Counted from the stretch's first letter, positions 40,122-48,834 are shown. The stretch is DNA of 64,000 nucleotides from Streptomyces sp. GQFP (GCF_021545335.1 NZ_CP089312.1:4216001-4280000); one strand, 5' to 3'. Numbers and translations: made by a program. The notes: a model not told the origin generated them from the letters alone.

Positions 40122-40688
40122 TCAGGCGGCGGACGCGCGCAGCGGAGCGAGTGCGTCGCTCCAGGCGATGACCTGGTCGATCATCGGGTTCACCGTCTCC
40201 TCCTGGAAGGCAGCGGGCTTGAAGTCCGAGAAGTTCTCGAAGTCGGTGAAGATCGACAGCATCACGGTGTTGCGCACCGTGGCCACCTGGAGCTCGGCCA
40301 TGATGGCCCGCAGGTGCTCGATGGCACGGGAGCCGCCCACGCTGCCGTAGCCGACGAATCCGGCGGCCTTGTTGTTCCACTCCGCGCTGAGGTAGTCGAG
40401 CGCGTTCTTCAGCGCGCCGGAGGTGGAGTGGTTGTACTCGGGCGTGACGATGATGAATCCGTCGAACTCGGCGATCGTCGCGGACCAGGCCTTGGTGTGC
40501 TCGTTGGCGTACTGGCCGAAGGACGGCGGCATGGCCTCGTCGAACAGCGGCAGGTTGAAGTCGGCGATGTCGACGACCTCGAACTGCGCGTCGCCGCGCT
40601 TGGCCGCGATGTCGTGGATCCAATGGGCGACGGTGGCGTTGTTGCGGCCGGGGCGGGTGCTGCCGGTGATGACGGCGATTCTGGTCAT
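40122..40688 (-). CDS. NADPH-dependent FMN reductase/quinone oxidoreductase
   Basis: Flavodoxin-like reductase of 188 residues. The phosphate-binding loop is VITGSTRPGRNNATVAHWI (residues 6-24), and the FIIVTPEYNHSTSGALKNAL motif contacts the isoalloxazine ring. Members (ChrR/YieF/azoreductase type) reduce FMN, quinones or chromate with NAD(P)H. In this neighbourhood it could supply FMNH2 to the luciferase-like enzyme at 45991, but they are on different transcripts. Confidence 0.92.
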   Translation of the reverse strand: MTRIAVITGSTRPGRNNATVAHWIHDIAAKRGDAQFEVVDIADFNLPLFDEAMPPSFGQYANEHTKAWSATIAEFDGFIIVTPEYNHSTSGALKNALDYLSAEWNNKAAGFVGYGSVGGSRAIEHLRAIMAELQVATVRNTVMLSIFTDFENFSDFKPAAFQEETVNPMIDQVIAWSDALAPLRASAA

Positions 40689-40794
40689 GTCGGTCTGCTG
40701 TTCCTTTGTTCCTTGTCAGGGTGATGTTGGGGAAGTCGGGGAAGTTGGGGCATGCCGGGTTCCGCGAAGGGCGGGGCGGGGAGGGCGGCAGCGG

Positions 40795-41841
40795 TTACCA
40801 GATGAACTTGGGCTGCTCGGGGCCGCGTCGCTGGTAGTCGTCGTGTCCGCGGTGCAGGCGCAGCGATTCCATGATCGTCCAGGCGTGGTACTTCGTCATG
40901 TTGCTCGCGCCGCCGAGCCGTTCGTTCCACTTCTGCCCGGTGGAGGTGTCCTTGGTGAGCGTCCGGTGGGTGACCAGGTTCGCCATGTGGTTGAACTGGT
41001 TCTCCGCCCACGTCCAGCGGTTCAGCGGGCCGGCCTCGGCCATCAGCTCGTTGCCCAGCTCCTCGCGCAGGACGTCCCAGGAGTGGTCGACGATGTCGTG
41101 GACGTACTCCCGGTGGGCGAGGACGTCCTCGCGGGTGCCGTACCGCGTCTGGTGACCGCCGACGATCACGTCGAAGTCGTAGTCCAGGATCTGGTCGTGC
41201 GCGTCGATCCAGCCGGTGATGTTCTCGGAGGCGTCGCAGTGGAAGAACACCGACCAGCCGGGGCTCACGATGTCGATCGCCGCGAGGGCCTTCTGCTCGG
41301 GGGCGTAGATGAAGATGTTGCCGGGGCAGTGGTTCTCGCCCTTGTACGACAGTTCGAGCTTGACGCCGCCCACGTCCAGGGTGGCCTCGTCGGTGAACGT
41401 CTCGGTGGGCAGCGGGCGCAGCGGGTCCGGCCAGCGCTTGAGCAGGTCGTGGGTGATCTGGTGCGAGATGATCTTGACGTCGGGCCCGTACATGGCCGCC
41501 GCACCGATGTGGTCGGAGTGCCAGTGGCTGTAGATGGCGTGGGTCACCGGCTCGTCGGTGACCTCTTCGATGGCGGACAGCATGAACTCACCGAGGTTCG
41601 GCGGGGCGTCGATGGCTATGACACCCTGCCCGGTGCGGACGAACGCGGCGTCGTAGAAGCTGTTGGTCACCCAGTAGAAGCCGCTGCCGCTGCCGATCTC
41701 CTCGACGTGGTAGCCCTTCTTCTCTATCTCGCCGCGCTCCAGGTACTCGGGGCGGGCGTGCGCCGGCTCCGCGGGGTGGTCGGCGACGTCCGCCTTGGGG
41801 AAGCCGAAGGGGCCGGCCGGGTTGAACTTGGTCTCGTCCAT
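40795..41841 (-). CDS. Metallo-beta-lactamase-fold hydrolase
   Basis: MBL-fold protein of 348 residues. The metal motif HxHxDH is present as YSHWHSDHIGAA (about 103-114), with a later His in GENHCPGN, an Asp in AIDIVSPGW and a His in VGGHQTRYGT, so a dinuclear metal site is likely. A C-terminal helical extension of about 110 residues (FNHMANLVTHRTLTKDTSTG) is unusual for small lactonases and recalls alkylsulfatase-like or quinolone-hydrolase-like subfamilies. AGGAGCAAGACC precedes the ATG. It is downstream of the alcohol dehydrogenase, same direction. Confidence 0.88.
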   Translation of the reverse strand: MDETKFNPAGPFGFPKADVADHPAEPAHARPEYLERGEIEKKGYHVEEIGSGSGFYWVTNSFYDAAFVRTGQGVIAIDAPPNLGEFMLSAIEEVTDEPVTHAIYSHWHSDHIGAAAMYGPDVKIISHQITHDLLKRWPDPLRPLPTETFTDEATLDVGGVKLELSYKGENHCPGNIFIYAPEQKALAAIDIVSPGWSVFFHCDASENITGWIDAHDQILDYDFDVIVGGHQTRYGTREDVLAHREYVHDIVDHSWDVLREELGNELMAEAGPLNRWTWAENQFNHMANLVTHRTLTKDTSTGQKWNERLGGASNMTKYHAWTIMESLRLHRGHDDYQRRGPEQPKFIW

Positions 41842-41893
41842 GGTCTTGCTCCTGTTTTCTTACGGGTGTTGAAAGTGCTCGGGGGGAGCGTCG

Positions 41894-43012
41894 TCAGGGC
41901 TGTGCGATGCGGAGAATCGGCTTGATGACCTCGCCGCTGCTCGCGGCGGCGAAGGCCTCGTTGATCTCCTCGAAGGGGAAGAAGCGCACCAGCTTGTCGA
42001 AGGGGAACCGGCCCGCCCGGTAGTGCTCGACGAGCTGGGGGATGAAGAGCTGCGGGACGGCGTCGCCCTGGACGATGCCGCGTACCGACTTGCCGAACGA
42101 GAGCGCCGTAGCCGGCACCGTGGCGTCCGTGCCGGCCGAGGCGACCAGCCCGAGCTCGCCCAGCGGGGCGAGCGACTCGACGGCGTGCTGCAGCATGTCG
42201 TTGCGGCCGGTGGTGTCCAGCAAGTTGTTCACGCCGCGTCCGGTGATCCGCCGGATCTCCTCGGTCACATCCGACTTGAGCGCGTTGATGGTGTGGGTGG
42301 CGCCCAGTTCCTTCGCCAGTTCGAGCCGCTGCTCGTTCACGTCGACGCCGATGATCGTGCTCGCGCCCGCGATCCCGGCCGCCATGACGGCCGCCAGCCC
42401 GACGGCGCCGGTGCCGAACACCGCGAACGCCGAACCGGCCTCGACCTTCAGGGAGTTCAGGACCGCTCCGGCCCCGGTCTGCAGTCCGCACCCGAGCGGC
42501 GCCAGGAGTTCGAGCGGCAGGTCGCCGGGAACCTTCGCGGTGTTGCGCTCGGTGGTGAGCGCGTACGTGGCGAACGACGACTGCCCGAAGAAGTGCCCGT
42601 GGACGGGCTCACCCTGCGGCGTGCCCGGGCGGCGGTGCACCCCGACGGTTCCGTCGAGCCGCGCGCCGGAGAAGTTGGCCGCCATCGCCTGGTCGCAGTA
42701 CGGGTAGCGCCCGGCGAGACACGGCTCACAGTGTCCGCACGCCTGGTACGACAGGACCACGTGATCACCGGGCCGCACGGACGTGACCCCGGAACCGACG
42801 CGCTCGACGATGCCCGAACCCTCGTGCCCCAGCACCGCCGGCAGCGGGGTCGGAAGGTGCTGGTGCCAGACGTGCGCGTCCGTCTGGCAGATTCCCGACG
42901 CGACGATCTTGACCAGCACTTCGCCGGAGCCGGGTTCGTCGAGCTCCAGCTCGTCGAACGTGAAGGGCTTGCCCTTCTCCTCGGCGACGGCCGCCCTGAT
43001 GTCGATGGCCAT
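41894..43012 (-). CDS. Zinc-dependent alcohol dehydrogenase (aryl/benzyl-alcohol type)
   Basis: Medium-chain alcohol dehydrogenase of 372 residues from ATG 43012 (GGGAAAGAA upstream). Catalytic zinc ligands: Cys in ASGICQTDAH, His-Glu in VLGHEGSGIV; the structural zinc loop is ACGHCEPCLAGRYPYC. The NAD fold is FAVFGTGAVGLAAVMAAGIA with an Asp after IIGVD, which favours NAD. Related enzymes oxidise benzyl or aliphatic alcohols or S-hydroxymethyl thiols. The promoter region carries a perfect GTTCGTTGC/GCAACGAAC palindrome matching that of the membrane-protein operon at 44752, so a MarR protein probably controls both. Confidence 0.93.
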   Translation of the reverse strand: MAIDIRAAVAEEKGKPFTFDELELDEPGSGEVLVKIVASGICQTDAHVWHQHLPTPLPAVLGHEGSGIVERVGSGVTSVRPGDHVVLSYQACGHCEPCLAGRYPYCDQAMAANFSGARLDGTVGVHRRPGTPQGEPVHGHFFGQSSFATYALTTERNTAKVPGDLPLELLAPLGCGLQTGAGAVLNSLKVEAGSAFAVFGTGAVGLAAVMAAGIAGASTIIGVDVNEQRLELAKELGATHTINALKSDVTEEIRRITGRGVNNLLDTTGRNDMLQHAVESLAPLGELGLVASAGTDATVPATALSFGKSVRGIVQGDAVPQLFIPQLVEHYRAGRFPFDKLVRFFPFEEINEAFAAASSGEVIKPILRIAQP

Positions 43013-43400
43013 TTCTTTCCCTGCCTCTCCCGCGGCAGCCGTCTTCGGCTGTGTCGAGCCGTCTCGCGAAGAGCGAGCGGCGACTGTGCGCGGCTTTTCG
43101 ATCAATCGCACGGGGTTGGGGTGCGATCCGATTTCCAGCAACTCGTTCGTTGCGCAACGAACAATATGCACACCCCGAGAGCTCCGTCAACCAGATATAG
43201 TTAGTTGGCGAACGAATTTGATGCGTGGCGACGGACCCGGCGGCCACCCCGGTCGACTCACTGGAACGCCGCGTCGCGCCTGCCCGACCGCAGGCGATAC
43301 GGCATACGTCACCCGCCCCGCTCGACCGCGCGGCACGGATACACTCGGGAGACGAAAATTGTTGCTTGCAGAACGAATGAAACGAATGACAGGAGGGACC
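43013..43400. promoter_or_regulatory. Divergent control region with MarR operators (adh / marR)
   Basis: GTTCGTTGC-GCAACGAAC at 43145-43162 is a perfect 18-bp palindrome. Leftward, TTGACG, a 17-bp spacer and ATATTG place a promoter just before it, so binding would block adh. A weaker copy TTAGTTGGCGAACGAA is at 43201-43216, and TTGTTGCTTGCAGAACGAA near 43360 may be the autoregulatory site of the MarR gene at 43401. Confidence 0.75.
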
Positions 43401-43952
43401 GTGAGCGCGCCCACCGGCGATCAGGCCATCGCATGCGTCGAAGAGCTGCCCGACGGGACAGGAGGCCGGGCTCAGGCTCGGAGAGGGGCGTCTTCCCGCC
43501 CCTTCGTCGCGACTGAACGCGATGCCTGGGCCGGGTTCCTGTGCACGCACACGCAACTGCTGCGCAAGCTCGACGAGGAGCTCGAAGCCACCGAGAGGAT
43601 CCCGCTCTCGTCCTACGAAGTCCTCATGAAGCTCGCCGAGGCGCCCGGGCACCGGCTACGGATGAAGGACATCGCGTCCATGCTGCTCGTCAGCCGCAGC
43701 GGGCTGACCCGCATCGTGCACGACCTCGAGCGCCGCGGCTACGTCGAACGCCACAAGTGCACCGAGGACGGGCGGGGGCTCGAAGCCGTACTCACACCCG
43801 AAGGCCGGAAGGTGTTCCGCCGCGCGGAGAAGGTCTTCCTGACCCACCTGCGGGAGAGCTTCCTCGACAAACTCAGCGACGCGCAGCTCACCGCACTCGG
43901 TGAGATCTGGGCGGCGGTCAGTCTCGACGAGCCCGGAACCGTACCGGAGTAG
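43401..43952 (+). CDS. MarR-family regulator (controls adh and the 44.8-kb operon)
   Basis: Regulator of 183 residues. GTG 43401 follows AGGAGGGACC, and the first 40 residues are a flexible Gly/Arg-rich tail. The winged helix is seen in LSSYEVLMKLAEAPGHRLRM, IASMLLVSRSGLTRIVHDLE and RRGYVERHKCTEDGRGLEAV. The Cys in the wing (HKCTEDG) might sense oxidation. Inverted repeats of the same type lie upstream of it and of two neighbouring transcription units. It ends before a very strong hairpin at 43990. Confidence 0.92.
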   Translation: MSAPTGDQAIACVEELPDGTGGRAQARRGASSRPFVATERDAWAGFLCTHTQLLRKLDEELEATERIPLSSYEVLMKLAEAPGHRLRMKDIASMLLVSRSGLTRIVHDLERRGYVERHKCTEDGRGLEAVLTPEGRKVFRRAEKVFLTHLRESFLDKLSDAQLTALGEIWAAVSLDEPGTVPE

Positions 43953-43989
43953 CCCGGCGGACGGATGGCCGGCCGCTCCCGGGCGGCTG

Positions 43990-44039
43990 TGCGCGACTGG
44001 TGCCGCAGACCCCGGCGGGTCTGCGGCACCAGTCGCGCA
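43990..44039. terminator. Very long perfect hairpin terminator between convergent genes
   Basis: A 23-bp perfect stem (43990-44012 with 44017-44039) and a 4-nt loop lie between the marR gene and the convergent hemerythrin gene. It begins TGCGCGACTGG and is fully symmetric. No U-tract follows, as is usual in Streptomyces. Confidence 0.85.
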
Positions 44040-44109
44040 AGGGTGGTGAACGGGTCGTTCAGGCGCCGGCATGCCTGCTGAGCACGTGCATGGACGGGAA
44101 CGGCGCTTT

Positions 44110-44634
44110 TTACATGTGCGGCCAGCGAGTCCAGGTGCGCAAGGTTGGGTTCACCTGCTCCTCCTCGAAGGCCAGGTGCGCGAGCAGGTCCCGCGAGAGG
44201 GACTCGATGGCGTTGATCAGCCGGGACCGCTCCTTGGCGGTCTTCAGGTGGCCGAGGGCCTTGGCCGCCGCCTCGACCTCCTCGAGGTGATCGGCGATCA
44301 CGACGTGGTCGGCGTCCAGCTTGTCGATCACCGGGCCGAGCGCGGGGTTGGAGCGGCGCAGCTCCGGGAACCAGTGATGCGTTTCGCCCATGTGGTGCGA
44401 CTCCACGAACTGACAGTGCCGAAGGCAGTTCGATCGCATCTGCCAGAGCGGTCCGTTCGTCGCGAGCCCCCGGACGGTGGCCGCCGCGTCGAAGGGCGCC
44501 AGGCCGTCACGGATCTTTCCGGCCAGCGTGCCGAGGGTCGCGAGATCACCCCGGATCATGTCGTGGACCCACTTCAGCTCCTTTACCAGCGCCTCTCCCT
44601 GGGGGTTGGGCGCGAGAGCGTCGTACTTGGGCAC
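44110..44634 (-). CDS. Hemerythrin domain protein
   Basis: Four-helix-bundle protein of 174 residues with a hemerythrin-like His/Glu pattern: LKWVHDMIRGDL, CQFVESHHMGETHHWFPELR, DHVVIADHLEEV and LLAHLAFEEEQVNP supply the ligands of a di-iron centre. Start GTG 44634, AGGAAAGG upstream. Such proteins bind O2, NO or iron or sense redox. It is divergent from the membrane-protein gene at 44860 whose promoter carries the MarR palindrome. Confidence 0.9.
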   Translation of the reverse strand: MPKYDALAPNPQGEALVKELKWVHDMIRGDLATLGTLAGKIRDGLAPFDAAATVRGLATNGPLWQMRSNCLRHCQFVESHHMGETHHWFPELRRSNPALGPVIDKLDADHVVIADHLEEVEAAAKALGHLKTAKERSRLINAIESLSRDLLAHLAFEEEQVNPTLRTWTRWPHM

Positions 44635-44727
44635 TGAGAGCCAGCCTTTCCTGCGGAGCCGGTCGGGGTCGGTCGGGGTCGTCGGGGCGGATCGCCTGGA
44701 GTGAGCCCGGCTCCCTGGGGGAGCCCT

Positions 44728-44775
44728 TTGACCGCGTCACCGTATCTCAATATGGTTCGTTGCTCAACGAACCAT
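44728..44775 (+). promoter_or_regulatory. Promoter with overlapping MarR palindrome
   Basis: TTGACC at 44728-44733, a 17-bp spacer and TATGGT at 44751-44756 form a near-consensus promoter. The palindrome ATGGTTCGTTG-CT-CAACGAACCAT at 44752-44775 starts inside the -10 box. It shares GTTCGTTG/CAACGAAC with the site at 43145, so one MarR protein should bind both. Confidence 0.85.
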
Positions 44776-44859
44776 ATTCACTCATGGATGCGCATCGGCC
44801 CGTACCCCTTCGTGGCCACACGCACAGAGGCCCACACACAGAGGCGAGGAAATCCCGAC

Positions 44860-45939
44860 ATGCCCAAGACGCCCGCCCCCGTCGACCTGGTCGGCCCGAA
44901 GGGGCACTCGCCGTCGCACCGGATCAACCCGCCGGACGCCGTCCCCGCACGCAGCGGGCTTGCCGGCGGCGCCGCGATATTCGCACCCGTGGCCATCGTG
45001 CTGGCCGTCGGTGCCATCTTCATCAGCGTGTACCTCGCCGCGTTCCACGCACCGAGGCCGCACGACCTGCCGGTCGGGGTGGTCGGAAGCGAGGCCCGCG
45101 CGGCGCAGGTGCGGGCGCAACTGCCCACCGACCCGGCGGACGCGTTCCAGGTCCGGGCACTGCCCGACGAAGCGTCCGCCCGCTCCGCGATCGAGCACGG
45201 GGATCTCTTCGCGGCCTACATCCCCGGCGACGGAACGCCCAAGCTGCTCTACGCCGGCGCCCACGGCCCCTCCGTCACCTCCCTGGTCGGCGAGACCTTC
45301 GGCGACGTGGCGCGAGCGGGCGGCCAGCGACTCGACGCGGTCGACGTCGTACCGGCATCGCCCGCCGACACCCGCGGACTGGTCGTCTTCTACACCACCT
45401 TCGGCCTGGTGCTGGCCGGGTACCTGTTCGGGCTCATGACGTACCAGTTGGCGCCCCGCATCACGATCGGACAGCGGCTGGCCAGCCTGGCCACGTTCGG
45501 CGTCCTCGGGGGTCTGGTCATCGCCGGCATCGTCCGTCTCGGGTTCGACGCTCTGCCTGCGCCGTTCTTCGGCATCGCCGGCCTGGTCACCCTGGTGGCC
45601 ATGGCCGTTGGATCCTCGACGATGCTGCTGCTACGCGCCTTCGGTGTGGCCGGGTCCAGCATCGGCGCCGTGGTGTTCATGACCCTCGGCAACGCGACCA
45701 GCGGCGGCAGTCTCCCCCCGGAGTTCCTGCCCGCCTGGCTGCATCCGCTCTCGTCCGTCCTGCCGGTCGGGGTCGGTGTGCGTGCCGTCAACGGCTTGGC
45801 GTACCTCCACAACGACGGCCTGGTCAGCGGCATCGCCGTCCTCGGCGCGTGGACCGCTGTCGCCGCCGGCCTGCTCTACGCGCTCGACCGGAACGGTGGC
45901 CGGTCCCTTGGCGGGGCCCGGCCCCAGGCCAATAGTTGA
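44860..45939 (+). CDS. ABC-2/DUF3533-like integral membrane protein
   Basis: Membrane protein of 359 residues, ATG 44860 with GAGGCGAGGA upstream. One N-terminal helix (GGAAIFAPVAIVLAVGAIFI), an extracytoplasmic domain of about 130 residues, then five or so helices (GLVVFYTTFGLVLAGYLFGL; LASLATFGVLGGLVIAGIVR; IAGLVTLVAMAVGSSTMLLL; SSIGAVVFMTLGNATSGGSL; IAVLGAWTAVAAGLLYALDR). This plan matches YhgE/Pip- or DUF3533-like proteins and ABC-2 permeases, but no ATPase is adjacent. It may export a toxic substrate under MarR control. Confidence 0.88.
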   Translation: MPKTPAPVDLVGPKGHSPSHRINPPDAVPARSGLAGGAAIFAPVAIVLAVGAIFISVYLAAFHAPRPHDLPVGVVGSEARAAQVRAQLPTDPADAFQVRALPDEASARSAIEHGDLFAAYIPGDGTPKLLYAGAHGPSVTSLVGETFGDVARAGGQRLDAVDVVPASPADTRGLVVFYTTFGLVLAGYLFGLMTYQLAPRITIGQRLASLATFGVLGGLVIAGIVRLGFDALPAPFFGIAGLVTLVAMAVGSSTMLLLRAFGVAGSSIGAVVFMTLGNATSGGSLPPEFLPAWLHPLSSVLPVGVGVRAVNGLAYLHNDGLVSGIAVLGAWTAVAAGLLYALDRNGGRSLGGARPQANS

Positions 45940-45975
45940 CGTATCACCTATCAGGCGTATCGTTGACGCATCAAC
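45936..45975 (+). promoter_or_regulatory. Promoter with two TTGACG-type operator sites before the flavin fusion gene
   Basis: TTGACG (45936-45941), a 16-bp spacer and TATCGT (45958-45963) form a promoter. TTGACGTATCA at 45936 and the near-palindrome GTTGACGCATCAAC at 45962-45975 flank it. Similar sites precede the MarR gene at 48835 and the MarR gene at 51442. The first site overlaps the stop codon of the upstream gene. Confidence 0.7.
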
Positions 45976-45990
45976 TACTTGGAGGATGCC

Positions 45991-48252
45991 ATGGCTGACT
46001 ACGGTCACGAGCTGAGGTTCGGGTCGTTCCTCACCCCACAGAACCGCGACCCCGAGGCCGTGGTGGAACTGGCGCTGCACTCGGAGCGGGTGGGCCTGGA
46101 TCTCGTCACCTTCCAGGACCACCCGTACCAGAACGGCTTCCTGGACACCTGGACGCTGATGAGCTGGGTGGCCGCGCGTACCGAGACCATCCATCTGTCC
46201 GGCAACGTGACCAATCTGCCGCTGCGGCCGCCGGCGGTGCTGGCCCGCTCGGTGGCCAGCCTGGACCTGCTGTCCGGCGGGCGGGTGGACCTCGGGCTGG
46301 GGGCGGGCGCCTTCTGGGACGCCATCGCCGCCATGGGCGGCCCTCGGCTCACCCCGGGCGAGAGTGTCCAGGCGCTGAGCGAGGCCATGGACGTCATCCG
46401 CGGGATCTGGGCCGCCGACGAGCGCGGCCCCCTGCGGGTCGAAGGCGACTTCTACTCCGTCGACGGCGCCCAGCGCGGCCCCGCGCCGGCGCACGAGGTG
46501 CCGATCTGGCTCGGCGCCTACAAGCCGCGCATGCTGCGGCTGATCGGCCGGAAGGCGGACGGCTGGCTGCCCAGCCTCAGTTATCTGCGGTCCGCGGGGG
46601 CCCTGCGCGAGGGCAACAAGGTCATCGACGAGGAGGCCGAGACCGCCGGGCGCGACCCGCGCGAGATCCGGCGGCTGCTGAACGTCACGGGCGACTTCCG
46701 TTCCACCGGCGGGCCGTTCCAGGGCCCGCCGGAGCAATGGGTCGCGCAGTTGCTGCCGCTGGTTCTGGAGGACGGGGTGAGCACCTTCATCCTCGGCTCG
46801 GACGACCCGGCGGCACTGGAGACCTTCGCCCAGGAGGTCGCGCCCGCACTGCGCGAAGCCGTCGCCGCCGAGCGCACCGCCCTCGGCGTACCCACCGCCC
46901 CCGTCCGCCCGGCCGCGGCTCTCGCCCGCCGCCGGGAAGGCATCGACTACGACGCCGTACCCGCCTCCCTCGCCGACCGGGCCGTGGAGCCCGGCGACCG
47001 CGCGTACGACGGTCTGCGTTCGACCTACGTGTGGGCCGGCTCGCCCGGTGTGGTCCTTCGCCCGCAGAACCCGCGGCAGGTGGCGGACGCCCTCGCCTTC
47101 GCCCGTACGCAGGACGTGTCGCTGGCGGTGCGCAGCGGGGGCCACGGCATCAGCGGACGCTCCACCAACGACGGCGGGATCGTCATCGATCTCGGCGCCC
47201 TCGACCACGTCGAGGTCATCGACCGCGAACGCCGCCTGGTACGCGTCGGGGCCGGCGCCCGCTGGGGCGACATCGCCCAGGCGCTCGCCCCGCACCAACT
47301 GGCGATCAGCTCCGGCGACTACGGCGACGTCGGCGTCGGCGGACTCGCCACCACCGGCGGACAGGGATTCCTCGCCCGCTCCTACGGGCTGACCATCGAC
47401 CACGTCCGGGGCGCCGAGGTCGTCCTGGCCGACGGCCGGACCGTACGCGCCGATGCCGAGCACCACCCCGACCTGTACTGGGCGCTGCGCGGCGCGGGCG
47501 GCAACATGGGCATCGTCACCTCCCTGGACATCGAGGCCGCCGAGATCGGCGACGTCGTCTTCGCCGTCTTCGCCCACGACGCCTCCCGGACCTCCGACTT
47601 CCTGCGGAAGTGGGGGCGGCTGGTGGAGAACAGCCCACGCGAACTGACCGCGTTCCTCACCCTGGTACGCCAGCAGGGCAGGAACATCGCCCAGACGTAC
47701 GTGGTGTGGGCGGGCGACGACGCCGATGCGGCCACCGCGGCGATCCAGCCGTTCCTGGAGCTCGCCCCTGTCCTGAGCCAGCAGGCCATGCTCACCCCTT
47801 ACGCCGGGATCATGGCCCGGGCGAACAACGCGCACTACGGGCAGGCCCGGATGCGCAGCCGTTCCGCACTCGTGGAGCACCTGGACGCCCGCACCGCGGA
47901 CGTCGTGGCCGGCCTGTTCGCCGACGGCGGCATCAGCTTCTTCCAGGTCCGCTCGGTCGGCGGCGCCGTCAACGACACCCCCGCCGACGCCACCGCCTAC
48001 GCCCACCGCACCCAGAACTTCGCCCTGTCCGCCAACGTCAACGAAAGCCACCGGGAGACGACGGAGAAGGCATGGTCCGCGCTCGCCGACGGCGGCATCT
48101 ACCTCAGCTTCGAGTCCCACGGTGACGACATCGCGCTGGCCAACGCCTTCCCGTCCCCGACCCTGGAGCGGCTGCGGAGCGTCAAGGCCGCCTACGACCC
48201 CGACAACGTCTTCCGCAACAACTTCCCCATCGCGCCCGCCCCCCTCGCATGA
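45991..48252 (+). CDS. Fusion: luciferase-like monooxygenase + covalent-FAD (BBE-type) oxidase
   Basis: Two-enzyme fusion of 753 residues, ATG 45991 after GGAGG. Residues 1-325 are a luciferase-like (LLM) flavin or F420 oxidoreductase: ELALHSERVGLDLVTFQDHP, LLSGGRVDLGLGAGAFWDAI, VPIWLGAYKPRMLRLIGRKA. Residues 345-753 are an FAD_binding_4 oxidase with VVLRPQNPRQVADALAFART, the RSGGH motif whose His385 usually carries the 8-alpha-FAD bond, GVGGLATTGGQGFLARSYG without the Cys of bi-covalent members, and a C-terminal BBE end (YDPDNVFRNNFPIAP). It overlaps a MarR gene by 4 bp. Domains of this kind normally occur as separate genes. Confidence 0.9.
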   Translation: MADYGHELRFGSFLTPQNRDPEAVVELALHSERVGLDLVTFQDHPYQNGFLDTWTLMSWVAARTETIHLSGNVTNLPLRPPAVLARSVASLDLLSGGRVDLGLGAGAFWDAIAAMGGPRLTPGESVQALSEAMDVIRGIWAADERGPLRVEGDFYSVDGAQRGPAPAHEVPIWLGAYKPRMLRLIGRKADGWLPSLSYLRSAGALREGNKVIDEEAETAGRDPREIRRLLNVTGDFRSTGGPFQGPPEQWVAQLLPLVLEDGVSTFILGSDDPAALETFAQEVAPALREAVAAERTALGVPTAPVRPAAALARRREGIDYDAVPASLADRAVEPGDRAYDGLRSTYVWAGSPGVVLRPQNPRQVADALAFARTQDVSLAVRSGGHGISGRSTNDGGIVIDLGALDHVEVIDRERRLVRVGAGARWGDIAQALAPHQLAISSGDYGDVGVGGLATTGGQGFLARSYGLTIDHVRGAEVVLADGRTVRADAEHHPDLYWALRGAGGNMGIVTSLDIEAAEIGDVVFAVFAHDASRTSDFLRKWGRLVENSPRELTAFLTLVRQQGRNIAQTYVVWAGDDADAATAAIQPFLELAPVLSQQAMLTPYAGIMARANNAHYGQARMRSRSALVEHLDARTADVVAGLFADGGISFFQVRSVGGAVNDTPADATAYAHRTQNFALSANVNESHRETTEKAWSALADGGIYLSFESHGDDIALANAFPSPTLERLRSVKAAYDPDNVFRNNFPIAPAPLA

Positions 48253-48806
48253 ACGGCCCCGGACCCATGACGACTTCGGCTCCGACTCCTGAACCATGCG
48301 GACTGAGCGCCGAAGAGGAGCACGCCTGGCGGTCCTACACCGCGAGCACGCAGCTCGTCTCGTACGCCCTGGATCGCCGACTGCAGCGCGACGCGGGAAT
48401 GTCCCACCTCTACTACCACCTGCTGCTGATCCTGTCGGAGGCTCCCGGGAGACGTCTGCGCATGGGCGAACTGGCCCAGCGCCTGAACATCACCCGCACC
48501 CGCCTCTCGCACGCGGTGTCCCGCCTGGAGGAACAGGGCTGGGTGGCCCGCGAGACCGTGGCCGACGAACTCCGCGGACGGCTCGCCGTCCTGACCGATG
48601 ACGGAGTCAGGACCATCGCCGACGCGGCACCCGGCTACACCGCGCAGATCCGAGCGGCGGTGTTCGACCGCCTCACGCCCGAACAAGTGACATCCCTGGC
48701 GGAAATCTTCGACATCATCGGCCAGGGTCTCCCACCTGCCCACGGCAGCCACCCCCCGGCCGACCTGGCCCGGCGGGGACCGGAGGTGGGCACGCGTGAT
48801 AGATGA
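48249..48806 (+). CDS. MarR-family regulator coupled to the flavin fusion gene
   Basis: Regulator of 185 residues. Start ATG 48249 overlaps the stop of the fusion gene (ATGA); ATG 48267 is an alternative. The wHTH appears in SHLYYHLLLILSEAPGRRLR, LAQRLNITRTRLSHAVSRLE and EQGWVARETVADELRGRLAV. Being in the same operon as its probable target suggests feedback control through the TTGACG sites at 45936-45975. Confidence 0.92.
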   Translation: MNGPGPMTTSAPTPEPCGLSAEEEHAWRSYTASTQLVSYALDRRLQRDAGMSHLYYHLLLILSEAPGRRLRMGELAQRLNITRTRLSHAVSRLEEQGWVARETVADELRGRLAVLTDDGVRTIADAAPGYTAQIRAAVFDRLTPEQVTSLAEIFDIIGQGLPPAHGSHPPADLARRGPEVGTRDR

Positions 48807-48834
48807 CACATCAACCACTAACTACACTGAGGGT
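48802..48834 (+). promoter_or_regulatory. Operator-like site and -10 before the second MarR gene
   Basis: GATGACACATCAAC at 48802-48815 differs at two positions from GTTGACGCATCAAC at 45962. TACACT at 48823-48828 is a good -10 box 6 bp before the ATG at 48835, so a leaderless start is likely. The site overlaps the end of the preceding MarR gene. Confidence 0.6.

Noticed and set aside
45631..48297. An 888-codon open frame on the minus strand opposite the flavin fusion gene
   Set aside because: It is antisense to a frame with clear LLM and FAD-oxidase motifs, has no start signal or family match and reflects GC-rich codon bias on the other strand.
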